51,421 nt of DNA, taken from positions 1-51,421 of the forward strand of contig NZ_CAJYIS010000079.1 in the NCBI RefSeq assembly GCF_913775425.1. The letters run 5' to 3'. A program made the position numbers and the translations under genes. This stretch comes from an uncultured Enterococcus sp. GTDB lineage: Bacteria > Bacillota > Bacilli > Lactobacillales > Enterococcaceae. This document shows positions 43,744 through 51,421 of the stretch, piece after piece (positions within the stretch are counted from its first letter, which is position 1; every line of letters begins with the position of its first letter). The notes under the pieces are model-generated. The model was given only the letters and a program-made list of their open reading frames with translations, searched no databases and had not been told where the DNA came from.

Positions 43744-43772
43744 AGACTAATCAATGTTGAAAAAAAAAGCAA
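43744..43772 (-). promoter_or_regulatory. proS T-box promoter
   Basis: Minus-strand -35 TTGCTT (43767-43772), 17-bp spacer, -10 TAGTCT (43744-43749). Confidence 0.5.
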
Positions 43773-43800
43773 GCATTTTATGAGAAAAATTCCTGTTCGT

Positions 43801-43829
43801 TTGCGCCTTTTCTAAAAAATTCGTATAAT
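43801..43829 (+). promoter_or_regulatory. promoter of trmR and the second DUF915 gene
   Basis: -35 TTGCGC (43801-43806), 17-bp spacer, -10 TATAAT (43824-43829). Confidence 0.65.
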
Positions 43830-43858
43830 ATGACGAGAAACAATAAAGGAGACTCGTT

Positions 43859-44572
43859 ATGCGCAATGAAATGATGCACCGACCAGTTGTCAAAGAAGAA
43901 CTGGTTCAGTATTTACGTACTGCTCAAAAAGCTTTACCAGGAGAATTAGGAGCAATCGAAAAGGAAGCCAATGAACAAGAAATCCCGATCATTCCACACG
44001 AAACCGTGATGTTCTTACAATTTTTATTGGGGCAAATCAAACCGAAACAAATTTTAGAAATCGGAGCAGCGATCGGGTTTTCTTCTAGTCTAATGGCACA
44101 GTTTGTCGGCGATGATGGACACGTGACGACGATCGATCGCTTCGACGTGATGATTAGAAAAGCCAAAAAAACCTATGAACGTCTAGGATTAGAAGATAAA
44201 GTGACGTTGTTAGAAGGCCAGGCTGCTGATATTCTGCCGACGTTGACTGGTCCTTATGATTTGATTTTTATGGATAGTGCCAAATCAAAATATATCGAAT
44301 TTTTACCAGAATGTATGCGTTTATTGAAAAAAGGTGGCGCATTGATCGTAGATGACATCTTCCAAGGTGGCACTGTTTTAGATCCAATCGAAGAGATTCC
44401 ACGCAATCGCCGCACGATCTATCGCAAATTAAATCGTTTTTTAAAAGAAATCAATGAGCATCCTGATTTGACGACCGCTCTTGTTCCTTTAGGTGATGGA
44501 ATTGCGTTGATTCGTAAAGAAGCGGATGTAGTTGAATTTGAGTTGAGTGATTTGTTTCCTGTAGAATCCTAA
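43859..44572 (+). CDS. trmR: SAM-dependent O-methyltransferase, TrmR-like
   Basis: 237-aa class I methyltransferase close to B. subtilis TrmR (YrrM), which methylates 5-hydroxyuridine-34 of tRNA to 5-methoxyuridine. SAM motif ILEIGAAIGFSSSLMA, then DLIFMDSAKSKY and GGALIVDDIFQGG; these are also shared by other catechol-type O-methyltransferases, so the substrate is an inference from length and sequence type. AAAGGAG before ATG; DUF915 gene follows after 18 bases. Confidence 0.8.
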   Translation: MRNEMMHRPVVKEELVQYLRTAQKALPGELGAIEKEANEQEIPIIPHETVMFLQFLLGQIKPKQILEIGAAIGFSSSLMAQFVGDDGHVTTIDRFDVMIRKAKKTYERLGLEDKVTLLEGQAADILPTLTGPYDLIFMDSAKSKYIEFLPECMRLLKKGGALIVDDIFQGGTVLDPIEEIPRNRRTIYRKLNRFLKEINEHPDLTTALVPLGDGIALIRKEADVVEFELSDLFPVES

Positions 44573-44590
44573 ACAGAGGAGATGAGTAGG

Positions 44591-45430
44591 ATGTATCGCA
44601 AAAAATGGCTTCGTTGGAGTAGCCTAGTCGTAATCGTCGGTAGTTTTTTTGCCCTGTCCGTATCGGAAAAGTTAGCAGCAGATACGTTTACCTCTAATTT
44701 TTTACAACAAAAGCGTCCCTTGCAACTGACCCAAATCCCACTTATCATGGTGCCTGGCACCGGGGGGACAACAGAACGCTTTGATGGTCTGATTACGTCT
44801 TTACAAACGACGAATGTCTTAAAAGTAACCGTCCATAAAGATGAACAAGTCACCATGACGGGGAAATTGACCAATAAATCAAATCGACCGATTATTGTGA
44901 TCGCATTTGAAGATGCGAGCGACGAGGCTTTAGTCGAGCAAGGGAAATGGTTTCAAATCGGTCTACAGGCAGTAGTTGCCCGTTATGCATTTTCGGAGTA
45001 TACGTTTTTGGGACACTCGAATGGTGGGTTGATCCTCACACAATACTTAGAAGATTATTATACCAAAAAAGACCCGATGATTTTGCGAGCCATGACACTA
45101 GGTACACCTTATAACGATATGCCTGAGCGTTACAATGAGCAAAAAATGACATTCGATACACCAAAAGAATACAGTCCACAACTCACAAATTATTTAGCCA
45201 ATCAAGCACGTATCCCATCAATCGACGTTTACAATATCATTGGAGATACTGGAGAAGCAACAGATGAAGTCGTTACGATGACAAGTGTGTTATCAGGGCG
45301 GCTAGTCTATCAAGATAAGGGAGCGTATCAAGAAAAAATTATTACAGATGATGCTGAACATAGTGCATTAGTAGAAAATGTTGAAGTCATCTCTTTGATT
45401 CATACCTTTCTTTGGCAAGAAAATAAATAA
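44591..45430 (+). CDS. alpha/beta hydrolase (DUF915 family), secreted or membrane-anchored
   Basis: 279-aa paralogue of the lipoprotein hydrolase at 8029-8880. A hydrophobic N-terminal segment (residues 9-26) has no lipobox, so it is a signal peptide or anchor. Hydrolase motifs: IMVPGTGGTTERFDGL, nucleophile elbow GHSNGG, and the C-terminal AEHSALVENVEVI with catalytic His. Substrate unknown. ATG at 44591 is preferred over 44582, which is too near the GAGGAG. Confidence 0.78.
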   Translation: MYRKKWLRWSSLVVIVGSFFALSVSEKLAADTFTSNFLQQKRPLQLTQIPLIMVPGTGGTTERFDGLITSLQTTNVLKVTVHKDEQVTMTGKLTNKSNRPIIVIAFEDASDEALVEQGKWFQIGLQAVVARYAFSEYTFLGHSNGGLILTQYLEDYYTKKDPMILRAMTLGTPYNDMPERYNEQKMTFDTPKEYSPQLTNYLANQARIPSIDVYNIIGDTGEATDEVVTMTSVLSGRLVYQDKGAYQEKIITDDAEHSALVENVEVISLIHTFLWQENK

Positions 45431-45439
45431 CAAAAAGCA

Positions 45440-45468
45440 TTGACAATCAGACAACACTTGCCTATAAT
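45440..45468 (+). promoter_or_regulatory. tRNA-Arg promoter
   Basis: Consensus promoter: TTGACA (45440-45445), 17-bp spacer, TATAAT (45463-45468). Confidence 0.85.
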
Positions 45469-45486
45469 AATCTTTGTTGCTGATTT

Positions 45487-45560
45487 GTCATAGTAGCTCA
45501 GCCGGATAGAGCATCCGCCTTCTAAGCGGACGGTCGGGGGTTCGAATCCCTCCTGTGACG
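45487..45560 (+). tRNA. tRNA-Arg (anticodon TCT)
   Basis: 74-nt cloverleaf. Acceptor GTCATAG pairs with CTGTGAC; D arm GCTC/GAGC; anticodon loop CTTCTAA with anticodon TCT at 45521-45523; T arm GGGGG-TTCGAAT-CCCTC. The 3' CCA is not encoded (discriminator G then CT), so it must be added. It has its own promoter and terminator. It reads AGA and AGG. Confidence 0.95.
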
Positions 45561-45565
45561 CTAGT

Positions 45566-45597
45566 AGACCTCTAGAGATTTCTAGAGGTCTTTTTTT
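45566..45597 (+). terminator. tRNA-Arg terminator
   Basis: AGACCTCTAGA (45566-45576) pairs with TCTAGAGGTCT (45581-45591), followed by T run. Confidence 0.88.
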
Positions 45598-45677
45598 GTT
45601 ATCTTTTAGCAGACCTGTTTAAATCATCCGTAAGGTCGATCAGGATTTATTTATTTTTCTTTGTTATAAATAAACAA

Positions 45678-45733
45678 AATATTCAGAAAATTTAGAAAAA
45701 GTGGTTGACTTCTTTTTTATTTCTCGGTATGCT
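45678..45733 (+). promoter_or_regulatory. leu operon promoter with CodY box
   Basis: CodY box AATATTCAGAAAATT (45678-45692) matches AATTTTCWGAAAATT at 14 of 15 positions, twelve bases upstream of the -35 TTGACT (45705-45710); 17-bp spacer; -10 TATGCT (45728-45733). Confidence 0.8.
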
Positions 45734-45767
45734 CAGTAACAAGAAATCAGTTAAAGGAGCTTGCCTT

Positions 45768-45815
45768 ATGATTAAAACGAACAATGTACTTTCACTAAAC
45801 TTATTATTATTATGA
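45768..45815 (+). CDS. leuL: leu operon leader peptide
   Basis: 15-codon ORF MIKTNNVLSLNLLLL, with six Leu codons, the last four being consecutive TTA just before the stop. TTAAAGGAG at 45752-45760 is a strong ribosome-binding site. Ribosome stalling at Leu codons when Leu-tRNA is scarce would permit antiterminator formation in the following RNA. Leader-peptide attenuation of a leu operon is well known in enterics. Confidence 0.88.
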   Translation: MIKTNNVLSLNLLLL

Positions 45816-45818
45816 CCC

Positions 45819-45893
45819 AGGATTCTTCGACGTAGTATTTGAAGAGTCCTATTCACATTGCATGAAGGAAAACCTTTGTGGAATGTTTTTTTT
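45819..45893 (+). promoter_or_regulatory. leu transcription attenuator
   Basis: Four segments alternate. Hairpin 1:2 is AGGATTCTTC (45819-45828) with GAAGAGTCCT (45841-45850). Antiterminator 2:3 uses CCTATTCA (45848-45855) with TGAAGG (45863-45868). Terminator 3:4 is ACATTGCATGAAGG (45855-45868) with CCTTTGTGGAATGT (45873-45886), then eight T. A ribosome stalled on the Leu codons would cover segment 1 and favour 2:3. Confidence 0.8.
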
Positions 45894-45926
45894 ATACCCA
45901 AATTCAATTTAAAGGAGCGAAAACAG

Positions 45927-47444
45927 ATGAGAAATATTCAATTTTTTGATACCACATTACGTGATGGCGAACAAACACCAGGTGTTCATTTTAATAAAAA
46001 AGAAAAGGTCCAACTCGCTTTACAATTAGAAAAATGGGGGATCGATACGATTGAAGCAGGGTTTCCGATTGCGTCACAGGGTGATTTTGAAGCTGTCAAA
46101 GCAATTGCTGAAGCTGTGAAAACGGCGACTGTTGCAGCTTTAGCTCGCTGTCAAAAAAAGGATATCGATCGTGCTTATGAAGCATTGGCGCAAGCAAGAT
46201 CACCGCAACTCCATGTGTTTTTAGCGACTAGTCCGATCCATCGTAAGGACAAATTGAACATGACGAAAGAAGAGGTTATACAATCGATTCATGAACATGT
46301 AACCTATGCACGTTCTTTATTTGAGATCGTCCAATTCTCACCAGAAGATGCGTCCCGTACTGAAAAAGACTTTTTATTACAAGCTGTGCAAACCGCAATC
46401 GATGCGGGGGCGACGATCATCAATATTCCCGATACAGTTGGCTTTGCCACACCGACAGAATATGGCGAACTTTTTCGCTATTTGATCGACCATATTCGTA
46501 GTCAGACCCCAATCACGTTTTCTTCCCATTGCCATGATGATTTAGGGATGGCAACAGCGAATGCACTCGCAGCAATCGAAAACGGTGCAGACCGAGTCGA
46601 AGGAACGATCAATGGTATCGGTGAACGTGCAGGCAATACCGCATTAGAAGAAATCGCGGTCGCACTGTACATCAGACGTGATTTTTATCAATGCCAATCG
46701 AAAATTAAGTTACAAGAAACGAAAAATACTAGTGATTTGGTCTCTCGTTTATCTGGTCTTCACGTTCCAAAAAATAAAGCGGTAATTGGCGGGAACGCCT
46801 ATGCACATGAATCAGGGATCCATCAAGATGGTGTTTTGAAGAATCCAGAAACATACGAAATTATCACACCACAATTGGTAGGGGTCAAAACCAACTCACT
46901 GCCTTTAGGAAAATTATCTGGTAAACATGCATTTCATGAAAAAATGAAGCAATTAGGTTATGACTATTCAGCAGAAGCAATCAGTGACTTGTTTAAAAAA
47001 TTTAAAACGTTAGCAGACAAAAAAAATCAATTAAGCGATAGCGATCTTCATGCACTTGTCAGTGATCAATTAAATCAAGAAGACGAAATCTTCTTGACGC
47101 GATTACAAGTTCAATATGTATCCAATGGTTATCAATGTGCGGTTATCGAAGTGCAGATCAATAACGAATTAAAAGTAGCTTCTGCGGTAGGAGATGGGAG
47201 TATTCAAGCGATCTATCATGCAATCGATCAACTATTCGATCATGAACCATTACTCTTAGACTATACGATAACATCTTTGACACAAGGTGAGGATGCACAA
47301 GCGCAAGTTCACGTCAGCATCAGCGATCAAAAGCAGCAACTATTCAGTGGCAATGGGATCGACTTTGACGTGCTAGAAGCATCTGCCAAAGCCTATGTAC
47401 AGGCAAGTGGGAAAATGTATCAACGAGTAGGAGGAAGAAAATGA
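45927..47444 (+). CDS. leuA: 2-isopropylmalate synthase
   Basis: 505-aa enzyme that condenses 2-ketoisovalerate with acetyl-CoA, first step to leucine. TIM-barrel motif [12 protein letters not shown] (residues 8-19), [40 protein letters not shown] and [14 protein letters not shown]; a C-terminal LeuA dimer domain binds leucine for feedback. ATG at 45927 follows AAAGGAGCG; the longer frame overlaps the attenuator. First of leuABCD. Confidence 0.95.
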   Translation: MRNIQFFDTTLRDGEQTPGVHFNKKEKVQLALQLEKWGIDTIEAGFPIASQGDFEAVKAIAEAVKTATVAALARCQKKDIDRAYEALAQARSPQLHVFLATSPIHRKDKLNMTKEEVIQSIHEHVTYARSLFEIVQFSPEDASRTEKDFLLQAVQTAIDAGATIINIPDTVGFATPTEYGELFRYLIDHIRSQTPITFSSHCHDDLGMATANALAAIENGADRVEGTINGIGERAGNTALEEIAVALYIRRDFYQCQSKIKLQETKNTSDLVSRLSGLHVPKNKAVIGGNAYAHESGIHQDGVLKNPETYEIITPQLVGVKTNSLPLGKLSGKHAFHEKMKQLGYDYSAEAISDLFKKFKTLADKKNQLSDSDLHALVSDQLNQEDEIFLTRLQVQYVSNGYQCAVIEVQINNELKVASAVGDGSIQAIYHAIDQLFDHEPLLLDYTITSLTQGEDAQAQVHVSISDQKQQLFSGNGIDFDVLEASAKAYVQASGKMYQRVGGRK

Positions 47445-48487
47445 AGACGATCGTAACATTAGCCGGTGATGGCATTGGCCCAGAAATTATGGAAAGTGCG
47501 CTAGTCATACTGGATTATGTAATTGAAAAGCACCATTTGCCACTGCAACATCAAGCGCATTTATTTGGAGGGAGCGCGATTGACCAAGTGCACGTTCCTT
47601 TGCCAAATACCACACTAGAAGCTTGCCAAAAAGCAGATGCGATTTTACTTGCTGCAATTGGTGGACCCAAATGGACAACGGCTGAAACGACACCAGAACA
47701 AGGGCTATTAGAACTGCGAAAAACGTTGGCGTTGTATGCGAATATTCGGCCGGTCAAAGTCAGTGATAGTTTAGTTAACTTTTCACCGCTAAAAAAAGAA
47801 ATCGTCAATGGAACAGATCTTATTGTTGTACGTGAATTGACCAGTGGGATTTATTTTGGAACTCCACGTGAAAAAACAGATCACGAGGCTATCGATACGA
47901 ATTATTATCATGTAGATGAAATCACACGTGTTGTGCGTTATGCATTTGAATTAGCCAAGACTAGACGGCAAAAAGTATGCGCAGTCGATAAAGCCAATGT
48001 CTTAGCGACAAGTCGTCTATGGCGTGAAACAGTAGCTAAAATCGCGTTGGATTATCCAGAGTGTGAAGTTTCCTATCAATATGTCGATTCGGTGGCAATG
48101 GATTTGATCAAACATCCAACTCGCTTTGACGTGATCGTGACCGAGAATCTATTTGGAGACATTTTAAGCGATGAGACTTCTGTTTTACCTGGATCACTTG
48201 GCGTATTGCCTAGTGCTAGTCATGGTATAGGTGTTTCGTTATATGAACCGATCCACGGTTCAGCTCCTGACATTGCAGGCAAACATCAAGCAAATCCAAT
48301 CTCGATGATCTTGTCAGTTGCAATGATGTTACGAGAAAGTTTTGGTTATGAAGAAATTGCCAGCGACTTAGAACAAGCCTGTGCGCAGGCATTATCGACG
48401 ACACGAACACCAGATTTAAATGGACAAGCGACAACAACTGACGTCACACATGCTGTTTTGGCAGCGTATAAAGGAGGAGTAGTATGA
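47441..48487 (+). CDS. leuB: 3-isopropylmalate dehydrogenase
   Basis: 348-aa NAD-dependent enzyme making 2-ketoisocaproate. Family segments [58 protein letters not shown] and [14 protein letters not shown]. Starts at an ATGA overlap with leuA. Confidence 0.95.
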   Translation: MKTIVTLAGDGIGPEIMESALVILDYVIEKHHLPLQHQAHLFGGSAIDQVHVPLPNTTLEACQKADAILLAAIGGPKWTTAETTPEQGLLELRKTLALYANIRPVKVSDSLVNFSPLKKEIVNGTDLIVVRELTSGIYFGTPREKTDHEAIDTNYYHVDEITRVVRYAFELAKTRRQKVCAVDKANVLATSRLWRETVAKIALDYPECEVSYQYVDSVAMDLIKHPTRFDVIVTENLFGDILSDETSVLPGSLGVLPSASHGIGVSLYEPIHGSAPDIAGKHQANPISMILSVAMMLRESFGYEEIASDLEQACAQALSTTRTPDLNGQATTTDVTHAVLAAYKGGVV

Positions 48488-49863
48488 ATACACTATTTGA
48501 TAAAGTTTGGCAACAACATGTCATCACAGGTGCAGAAAATGAAGCACAATTGCTCTATATCGACCTACAATTGATCCATGAAGTGACGTCACCACAAGCA
48601 TTTGAAGGTCTACGTCAAGCGGGGCGTAAAGTAAGACGACCAGATAAGACATTTGGTATGATGGATCATAATGTCCCAACGAAAGATATCCATACGATCA
48701 CCGACTTAGTATCTAAAAAACAAATGGATACATTACGTCAAAATTGTGCGGAATTTGAAATCGAATTGTGTGATAACGGATCAAAAAATCAAGGGATCGT
48801 ACATATGGTTGGACCAGAACTAGGGTTGACTCAACCGGGGAAAACGATTGTTTGTGGAGATTCCCACACGGCGACTCATGGTGCTTTTGGAGCGATCGCA
48901 TTTGGGATTGGAACTAGTGAAGTCGAGCATGTGTTGGCTACACAAACACTATGGCAAAAAAAACCAAAAACGATGGGGATTGAGATCACCGGTACCTTAC
49001 AGCCAGGCGTCTATGCAAAAGACATTATTCTCGCGTTAATTGCAACATTGGGTGTCGATTTTGGTGTGGGATATGCAGTAGAGTTTTACGGCGAAACCAT
49101 CCGTAGCCTTTCAATGGAAGAGCGGATGACGATTTGCAACATGTCGATCGAAGGCGGAGCGAAGATGGGGATGATTGCTCCGGATGAAAAGACAATCGAT
49201 TACCTTAAAGGACGTCCTTATGCACCAGAAGATATCGAGATGTATAGTAAGACGTGGCTTGATTTAAAAACAGATGCACCAAGTTGTTATGATGCCTACC
49301 GTCATTTAGATATTTCGGCATTATCTCCTTACATTACGTGGGGTACCAATCCGGAAATGGGTGTTTCGATCGAAGACGCATTTCCAAAGATAACGGACCA
49401 TAATGATCAAATGGCATATGACTATATGGCGCTATCACCTGGTCAGTTTGCAAAAGATATCCCAATCGAATATGTTTTTATTGGTTCTTGTACCAATGGT
49501 CGTTTGTCCGATTTAAAGGAAGCGGCAGCCATCATCAAAGGCAAAACGATCGATCCTAAGGTAACAGGGATTGTCGTTCCCGGGTCGCGTCCAGTTCGTA
49601 AGGCCGCAGAAGCGATTGGATTGGATCAAATTTTTATAGCAGCAGGCTTTGAATGGCGTGAACCAGGTTGCTCGATGTGTCTAGGCATGAACCCAGACCA
49701 AGTCCCGGAATTTGTTCACTGTGCATCGACGTCAAACCGTAACTTCGTTGGACGACAAGGAAAAAATGCCAGAACGCATTTATGTAGTCCGGCAATGGCC
49801 GCTGCCGCTGCACTGCATGGACATTTCGTCGATGTGAGACCACTTGTAAAGGAGCGTGCATAA
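48484..49863 (+). CDS. leuC: 3-isopropylmalate dehydratase large subunit
   Basis: 459-aa aconitase-type subunit carrying the [4Fe-4S] cluster. Conserved: [45 protein letters not shown], and cluster Cys in [13 protein letters not shown] and GCSMCLGMN. Starts at an ATGA overlap with leuB and is followed at once by leuD. Confidence 0.95.
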   Translation: MNTLFDKVWQQHVITGAENEAQLLYIDLQLIHEVTSPQAFEGLRQAGRKVRRPDKTFGMMDHNVPTKDIHTITDLVSKKQMDTLRQNCAEFEIELCDNGSKNQGIVHMVGPELGLTQPGKTIVCGDSHTATHGAFGAIAFGIGTSEVEHVLATQTLWQKKPKTMGIEITGTLQPGVYAKDIILALIATLGVDFGVGYAVEFYGETIRSLSMEERMTICNMSIEGGAKMGMIAPDEKTIDYLKGRPYAPEDIEMYSKTWLDLKTDAPSCYDAYRHLDISALSPYITWGTNPEMGVSIEDAFPKITDHNDQMAYDYMALSPGQFAKDIPIEYVFIGSCTNGRLSDLKEAAAIIKGKTIDPKVTGIVVPGSRPVRKAAEAIGLDQIFIAAGFEWREPGCSMCLGMNPDQVPEFVHCASTSNRNFVGRQGKNARTHLCSPAMAAAAALHGHFVDVRPLVKERA

Positions 49864-49864
49864 C

Positions 49865-50434
49865 ATGAAGGCGATTCAAACGGTAACAAGTCAAGCGATT
49901 CCATTGATGAACGACAATATCGATACGGATCAGTTGGTTCCAAAAACCTATCTAAAACGGATTGAAAAAACTGGATTTGGTGAGTTTTTATTTGATGATT
50001 GGCGTTATTTACGTGACCGGACGCCAAATCCAGACTTTATTTTAAACGATAACACCTATCAAGATGCTAAAATTTTAGTCACAGGTGACAATTTTGGTTC
50101 TGGATCGTCGCGAGAACATGCAGCGTGGGCCTTGTTGGACTATGGTTTTCAAGTGATTATTGCCGGTAGTTTTAGTGACATTTTCTATATGAATGCGACT
50201 AAAAATGGGCTATTGCCAATCGTATTGGATGAAACAAGTCGTCAAGAACTTGTCAAAGATCCGATAGCAGTGGTGACAGTCGATTTGATCAAGCAAGAAG
50301 TCCAGTGTGGAGCACAACGATTTTCTTTTGATATCGATGCGACTTGGAAACATAAACTACTCAACGGTTTAGATGAGATTGCGATCACATTACAATATGA
50401 AGAAAAAATCCACGCTTACGAAAAAAAGATGTAA
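49865..50434 (+). CDS. leuD: 3-isopropylmalate dehydratase small subunit
   Basis: 189-aa swivel-domain subunit. [32 protein letters not shown] and [42 protein letters not shown] fit LeuD. ATG at 49865 is three bases past the leuC stop, with AAAGGAGCG upstream inside leuC. Last gene of the operon; no terminator is obvious before the rplU promoter. Confidence 0.94.
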   Translation: MKAIQTVTSQAIPLMNDNIDTDQLVPKTYLKRIEKTGFGEFLFDDWRYLRDRTPNPDFILNDNTYQDAKILVTGDNFGSGSSREHAAWALLDYGFQVIIAGSFSDIFYMNATKNGLLPIVLDETSRQELVKDPIAVVTVDLIKQEVQCGAQRFSFDIDATWKHKLLNGLDEIAITLQYEEKIHAYEKKM

Positions 50435-50449
50435 GAGAACAACTTTTTC

Positions 50450-50592
50450 TTGACTCGGCCTGTGAAATTTGATAAATTAGTATTGTTGTAATTGTGGACT
50501 CCACAGCTACAACCGCACAGAACAAGTTTTAAGTATCGTTAGATCACTTGGGATGGCGAGTCTAAGTCTAAAAGAAGGAGGTGCTATATAGC
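50450..50592 (+). promoter_or_regulatory. rplU promoter and L21 leader
   Basis: Promoter TTGACT (50450-50455), 17-bp spacer, TAAATT (50473-50478). The leader has GTTGTA-ATT-GTGG (50485-50497) pairing with CCAC-AGC-TACAAC (50501-50513) with a symmetric internal loop, and a long spacer to the RBS AAGGAGG. Position and length fit the L21 leader of Firmicutes, thought to let L21 regulate rplU-prp-rpmA. Confidence 0.6.
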
Positions 50593-50901
50593 ATGTACGC
50601 AATTATCAAAACTGGTGGTAAACAAATCAAAGTTGAAGTTGGTCAAGCAATCTACGTTGAAAAATTAGACGTTGAAGCTGGACAACAAGTAACATTTGAC
50701 GAGGTGATTTTAGTTGGTGGTGAATCAACTAAAGTAGGTGCTCCAACTGTTGCAGGCGCAACTGTTGTAGGAACTGTTGAAAAACACGGTAAACAAAAGA
50801 AAGTCGTGACTTTCAAATACAAACCTAAAAAACATTCTCACACTAAACAAGGTCATCGTCAACCATATACAAAAGTGGTTATCGAAGCGATCAACGCATA
50901 A
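50593..50901 (+). CDS. rplU: 50S ribosomal protein L21
   Basis: 102-aa L21, binds 23S rRNA with L20. [17 protein letters not shown] start and the C-terminal [21 protein letters not shown] are typical. ATG at 50593 gives the family start; the earlier GTG overlaps the RBS. prp follows after 26 bases. Confidence 0.95.
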   Translation: MYAIIKTGGKQIKVEVGQAIYVEKLDVEAGQQVTFDEVILVGGESTKVGAPTVAGATVVGTVEKHGKQKKVVTFKYKPKKHSHTKQGHRQPYTKVVIEAINA

Positions 50902-50927
50902 TTAATCAAAAAGTAGGGTAAATAGTT

Positions 50928-51272
50928 ATGATCAATGGAACTTTCAATCGCGATGCTTCTGGTCGCATTGTAGCATTTGAATTATCAGGTCACGCAAATG
51001 CGGGAGAATACGGAATGGACATCGTCTGTGCCGCAGTTTCAGCATTATCCATCAGTACAGTCAATGGGATTGAAGCCTTAGCGGGTTTTGAGCCGAATGT
51101 TGTAGTGGATAATGAAGCAGGTGGCTACTTGTCGATGGAATTGCCGTTTTCTAAAAATCAGGAGCAAACCAACATTGCGCAAATTTTATTAGAAAATTTG
51201 TTGCTTGGTTTACAAGCAGTTCAAAATGAGAATAGCGACTCTATCCAAATTAAAACACAAATTATTAAATAG
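50928..51272 (+). CDS. prp: ribosomal-processing cysteine protease Prp
   Basis: 114-aa cysteine protease that removes the N-terminal extension of ribosomal protein L27, an essential step in S. aureus. The catalytic His22 (SGHANAGEYG) and Cys34 (IVCAAVS) are at the expected positions. Located between rplU and rpmA, as in all Firmicutes with extended L27. Confidence 0.93.
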   Translation: MINGTFNRDASGRIVAFELSGHANAGEYGMDIVCAAVSALSISTVNGIEALAGFEPNVVVDNEAGGYLSMELPFSKNQEQTNIAQILLENLLLGLQAVQNENSDSIQIKTQIIK

Positions 51273-51284
51273 GAGGTGCATTCC

Positions 51285-51421
51285 ATGTTATTGAATATGA
51301 ATTTACAATTATTCGCCCACAAAAAAGGTGGAGGTTCTACTTCCAACGGACGTGACTCTCAATCAAAACGTTTAGGTGCTAAACGTGCTGATGGTCAAAC
51401 AGTTAGTGGTGGATCAATCTT
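51285..51421 (+). CDS. rpmA: 50S ribosomal protein L27 (partial, cut by window end)
   Basis: First 45 codons of L27. The N-terminal extension [10 protein letters not shown] precedes [16 protein letters not shown]; by analogy Prp cuts between Phe and Ala, exposing the mature N-terminus that reaches the peptidyl-transferase centre. TAGGAGGTG overlaps the prp stop. The rest lies beyond the window. Confidence 0.93.
   Translation, partial: MLLNMNLQLFAHKKGGGSTSNGRDSQSKRLGAKRADGQTVSGGSI

Noticed and set aside
45858-45926. Upstream extension of leuA
   Set aside because: It runs through the attenuator terminator hairpin and T run; the ATG at 45927 has a strong RBS and the family N-terminus.
1-51421. 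Prophage, insertion sequence, integrase, CRISPR-Cas, toxin-antitoxin or biosynthetic cluster
   Set aside because: No such genes or repeats were found; dltA is an ANL enzyme but belongs to the dlt operon, not to a nonribosomal peptide cluster.

Overview
This window is a chromosomal stretch of a low-GC Gram-positive bacterium of the Lactobacillales, most likely Enterococcaceae (Enterococcus or a close relative). The evidence is strong AGGAG ribosome-binding sites, GTG and TTG starts, a dltXABCD operon, class III fructose-bisphosphatase, a preQ1-type transporter QueT, a glutamyl aminopeptidase of the PepA/M42 family, CodY boxes, T-box control and gene orders typical of that order (dnaX-ybaB-recR-tmk-darA-holB-ricT-yabA-rsmI; rplK-rplA / rplJ-rplL; rplU-prp-rpmA). 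The species cannot be fixed from sequence alone. I see no prophage, transposase, integrase, CRISPR array or rRNA operon.

Layout. 1-3.8 kb: a structured leader or terminator, trmL, a histidine phosphatase and recD2. 3.9-6.8 kb: a lipid kinase, an unassigned structured RNA on the minus strand, a small membrane protein, queT behind a preQ1-riboswitch-like leader, and a CBS/ACT protein resembling the c-di-AMP binder CbpA. 6.9-13 kb: rpmG-secE-nusG, a DUF915-type lipoprotein hydrolase, serine dehydratase sdaAB-sdaAA, and rplK-rplA and rplJ-rplL with leader RNAs. 13-18.3 kb: a cold-shock gene, ilvE under a CodY box, and a three-gene set resembling B. subtilis ydjI-ydjG-ydjH. 18.4-25.1 kb: the replication/repair cluster dnaX to rsmI. 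25.2-31.3 kb: fbp, LexA-controlled dinB, and NrdR-controlled nrdD-nrdG. 31.5-38.9 kb: a BceAB-like ABC transporter with no adjacent two-component system, then dltXABCD. 39-45.4 kb: pepA, an MBL hydrolase, lplA, an archaeal-type proS behind a T-box, trmR and a second DUF915 hydrolase. 45.4-51.4 kb: tRNA-Arg(TCT), leuABCD with a Leu leader peptide and attenuator plus a CodY box, then rplU-prp-rpmA (cut by the window end).

Two things stand out. First, a family of palindromic repeats occurs four times (3791-3886, 25136-25194, 28378-28523, 41884-42035). Every copy lies between convergent genes; three copies carry inverted ends close to TGTGACAGAAGT / ACTTCTGTCACA around a core that starts AATAAGCC and ends GGCTTATT. 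The elements form strong hairpins, and in several places they supply the stop codon or C-terminal codons of the neighbouring gene. Second, the window is dense in RNA-level control: a ribosome-stalling leu attenuator (leader peptide ending in four Leu TTA codons), a proline T-box, a preQ1-like leader, L10 and L21 leaders, two separate mimics of the 23S rRNA L1-binding site in the rplK-rplA unit, an attenuator-like hairpin before nusG, and two structured RNAs I cannot assign (1-139 plus; 4928-5119 minus).

Branched-chain amino acid genes ilvE and leuABCD share CodY boxes of 14/15 match, so they probably form one regulon responding to GTP and branched-chain amino acids. Cell-envelope functions (BceAB-like transporter, dlt, YdjI/G/H-like proteins, DUF915 hydrolases) are scattered through the window. 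Two putative c-di-AMP receptors (CbpA-like and DarA) are present.
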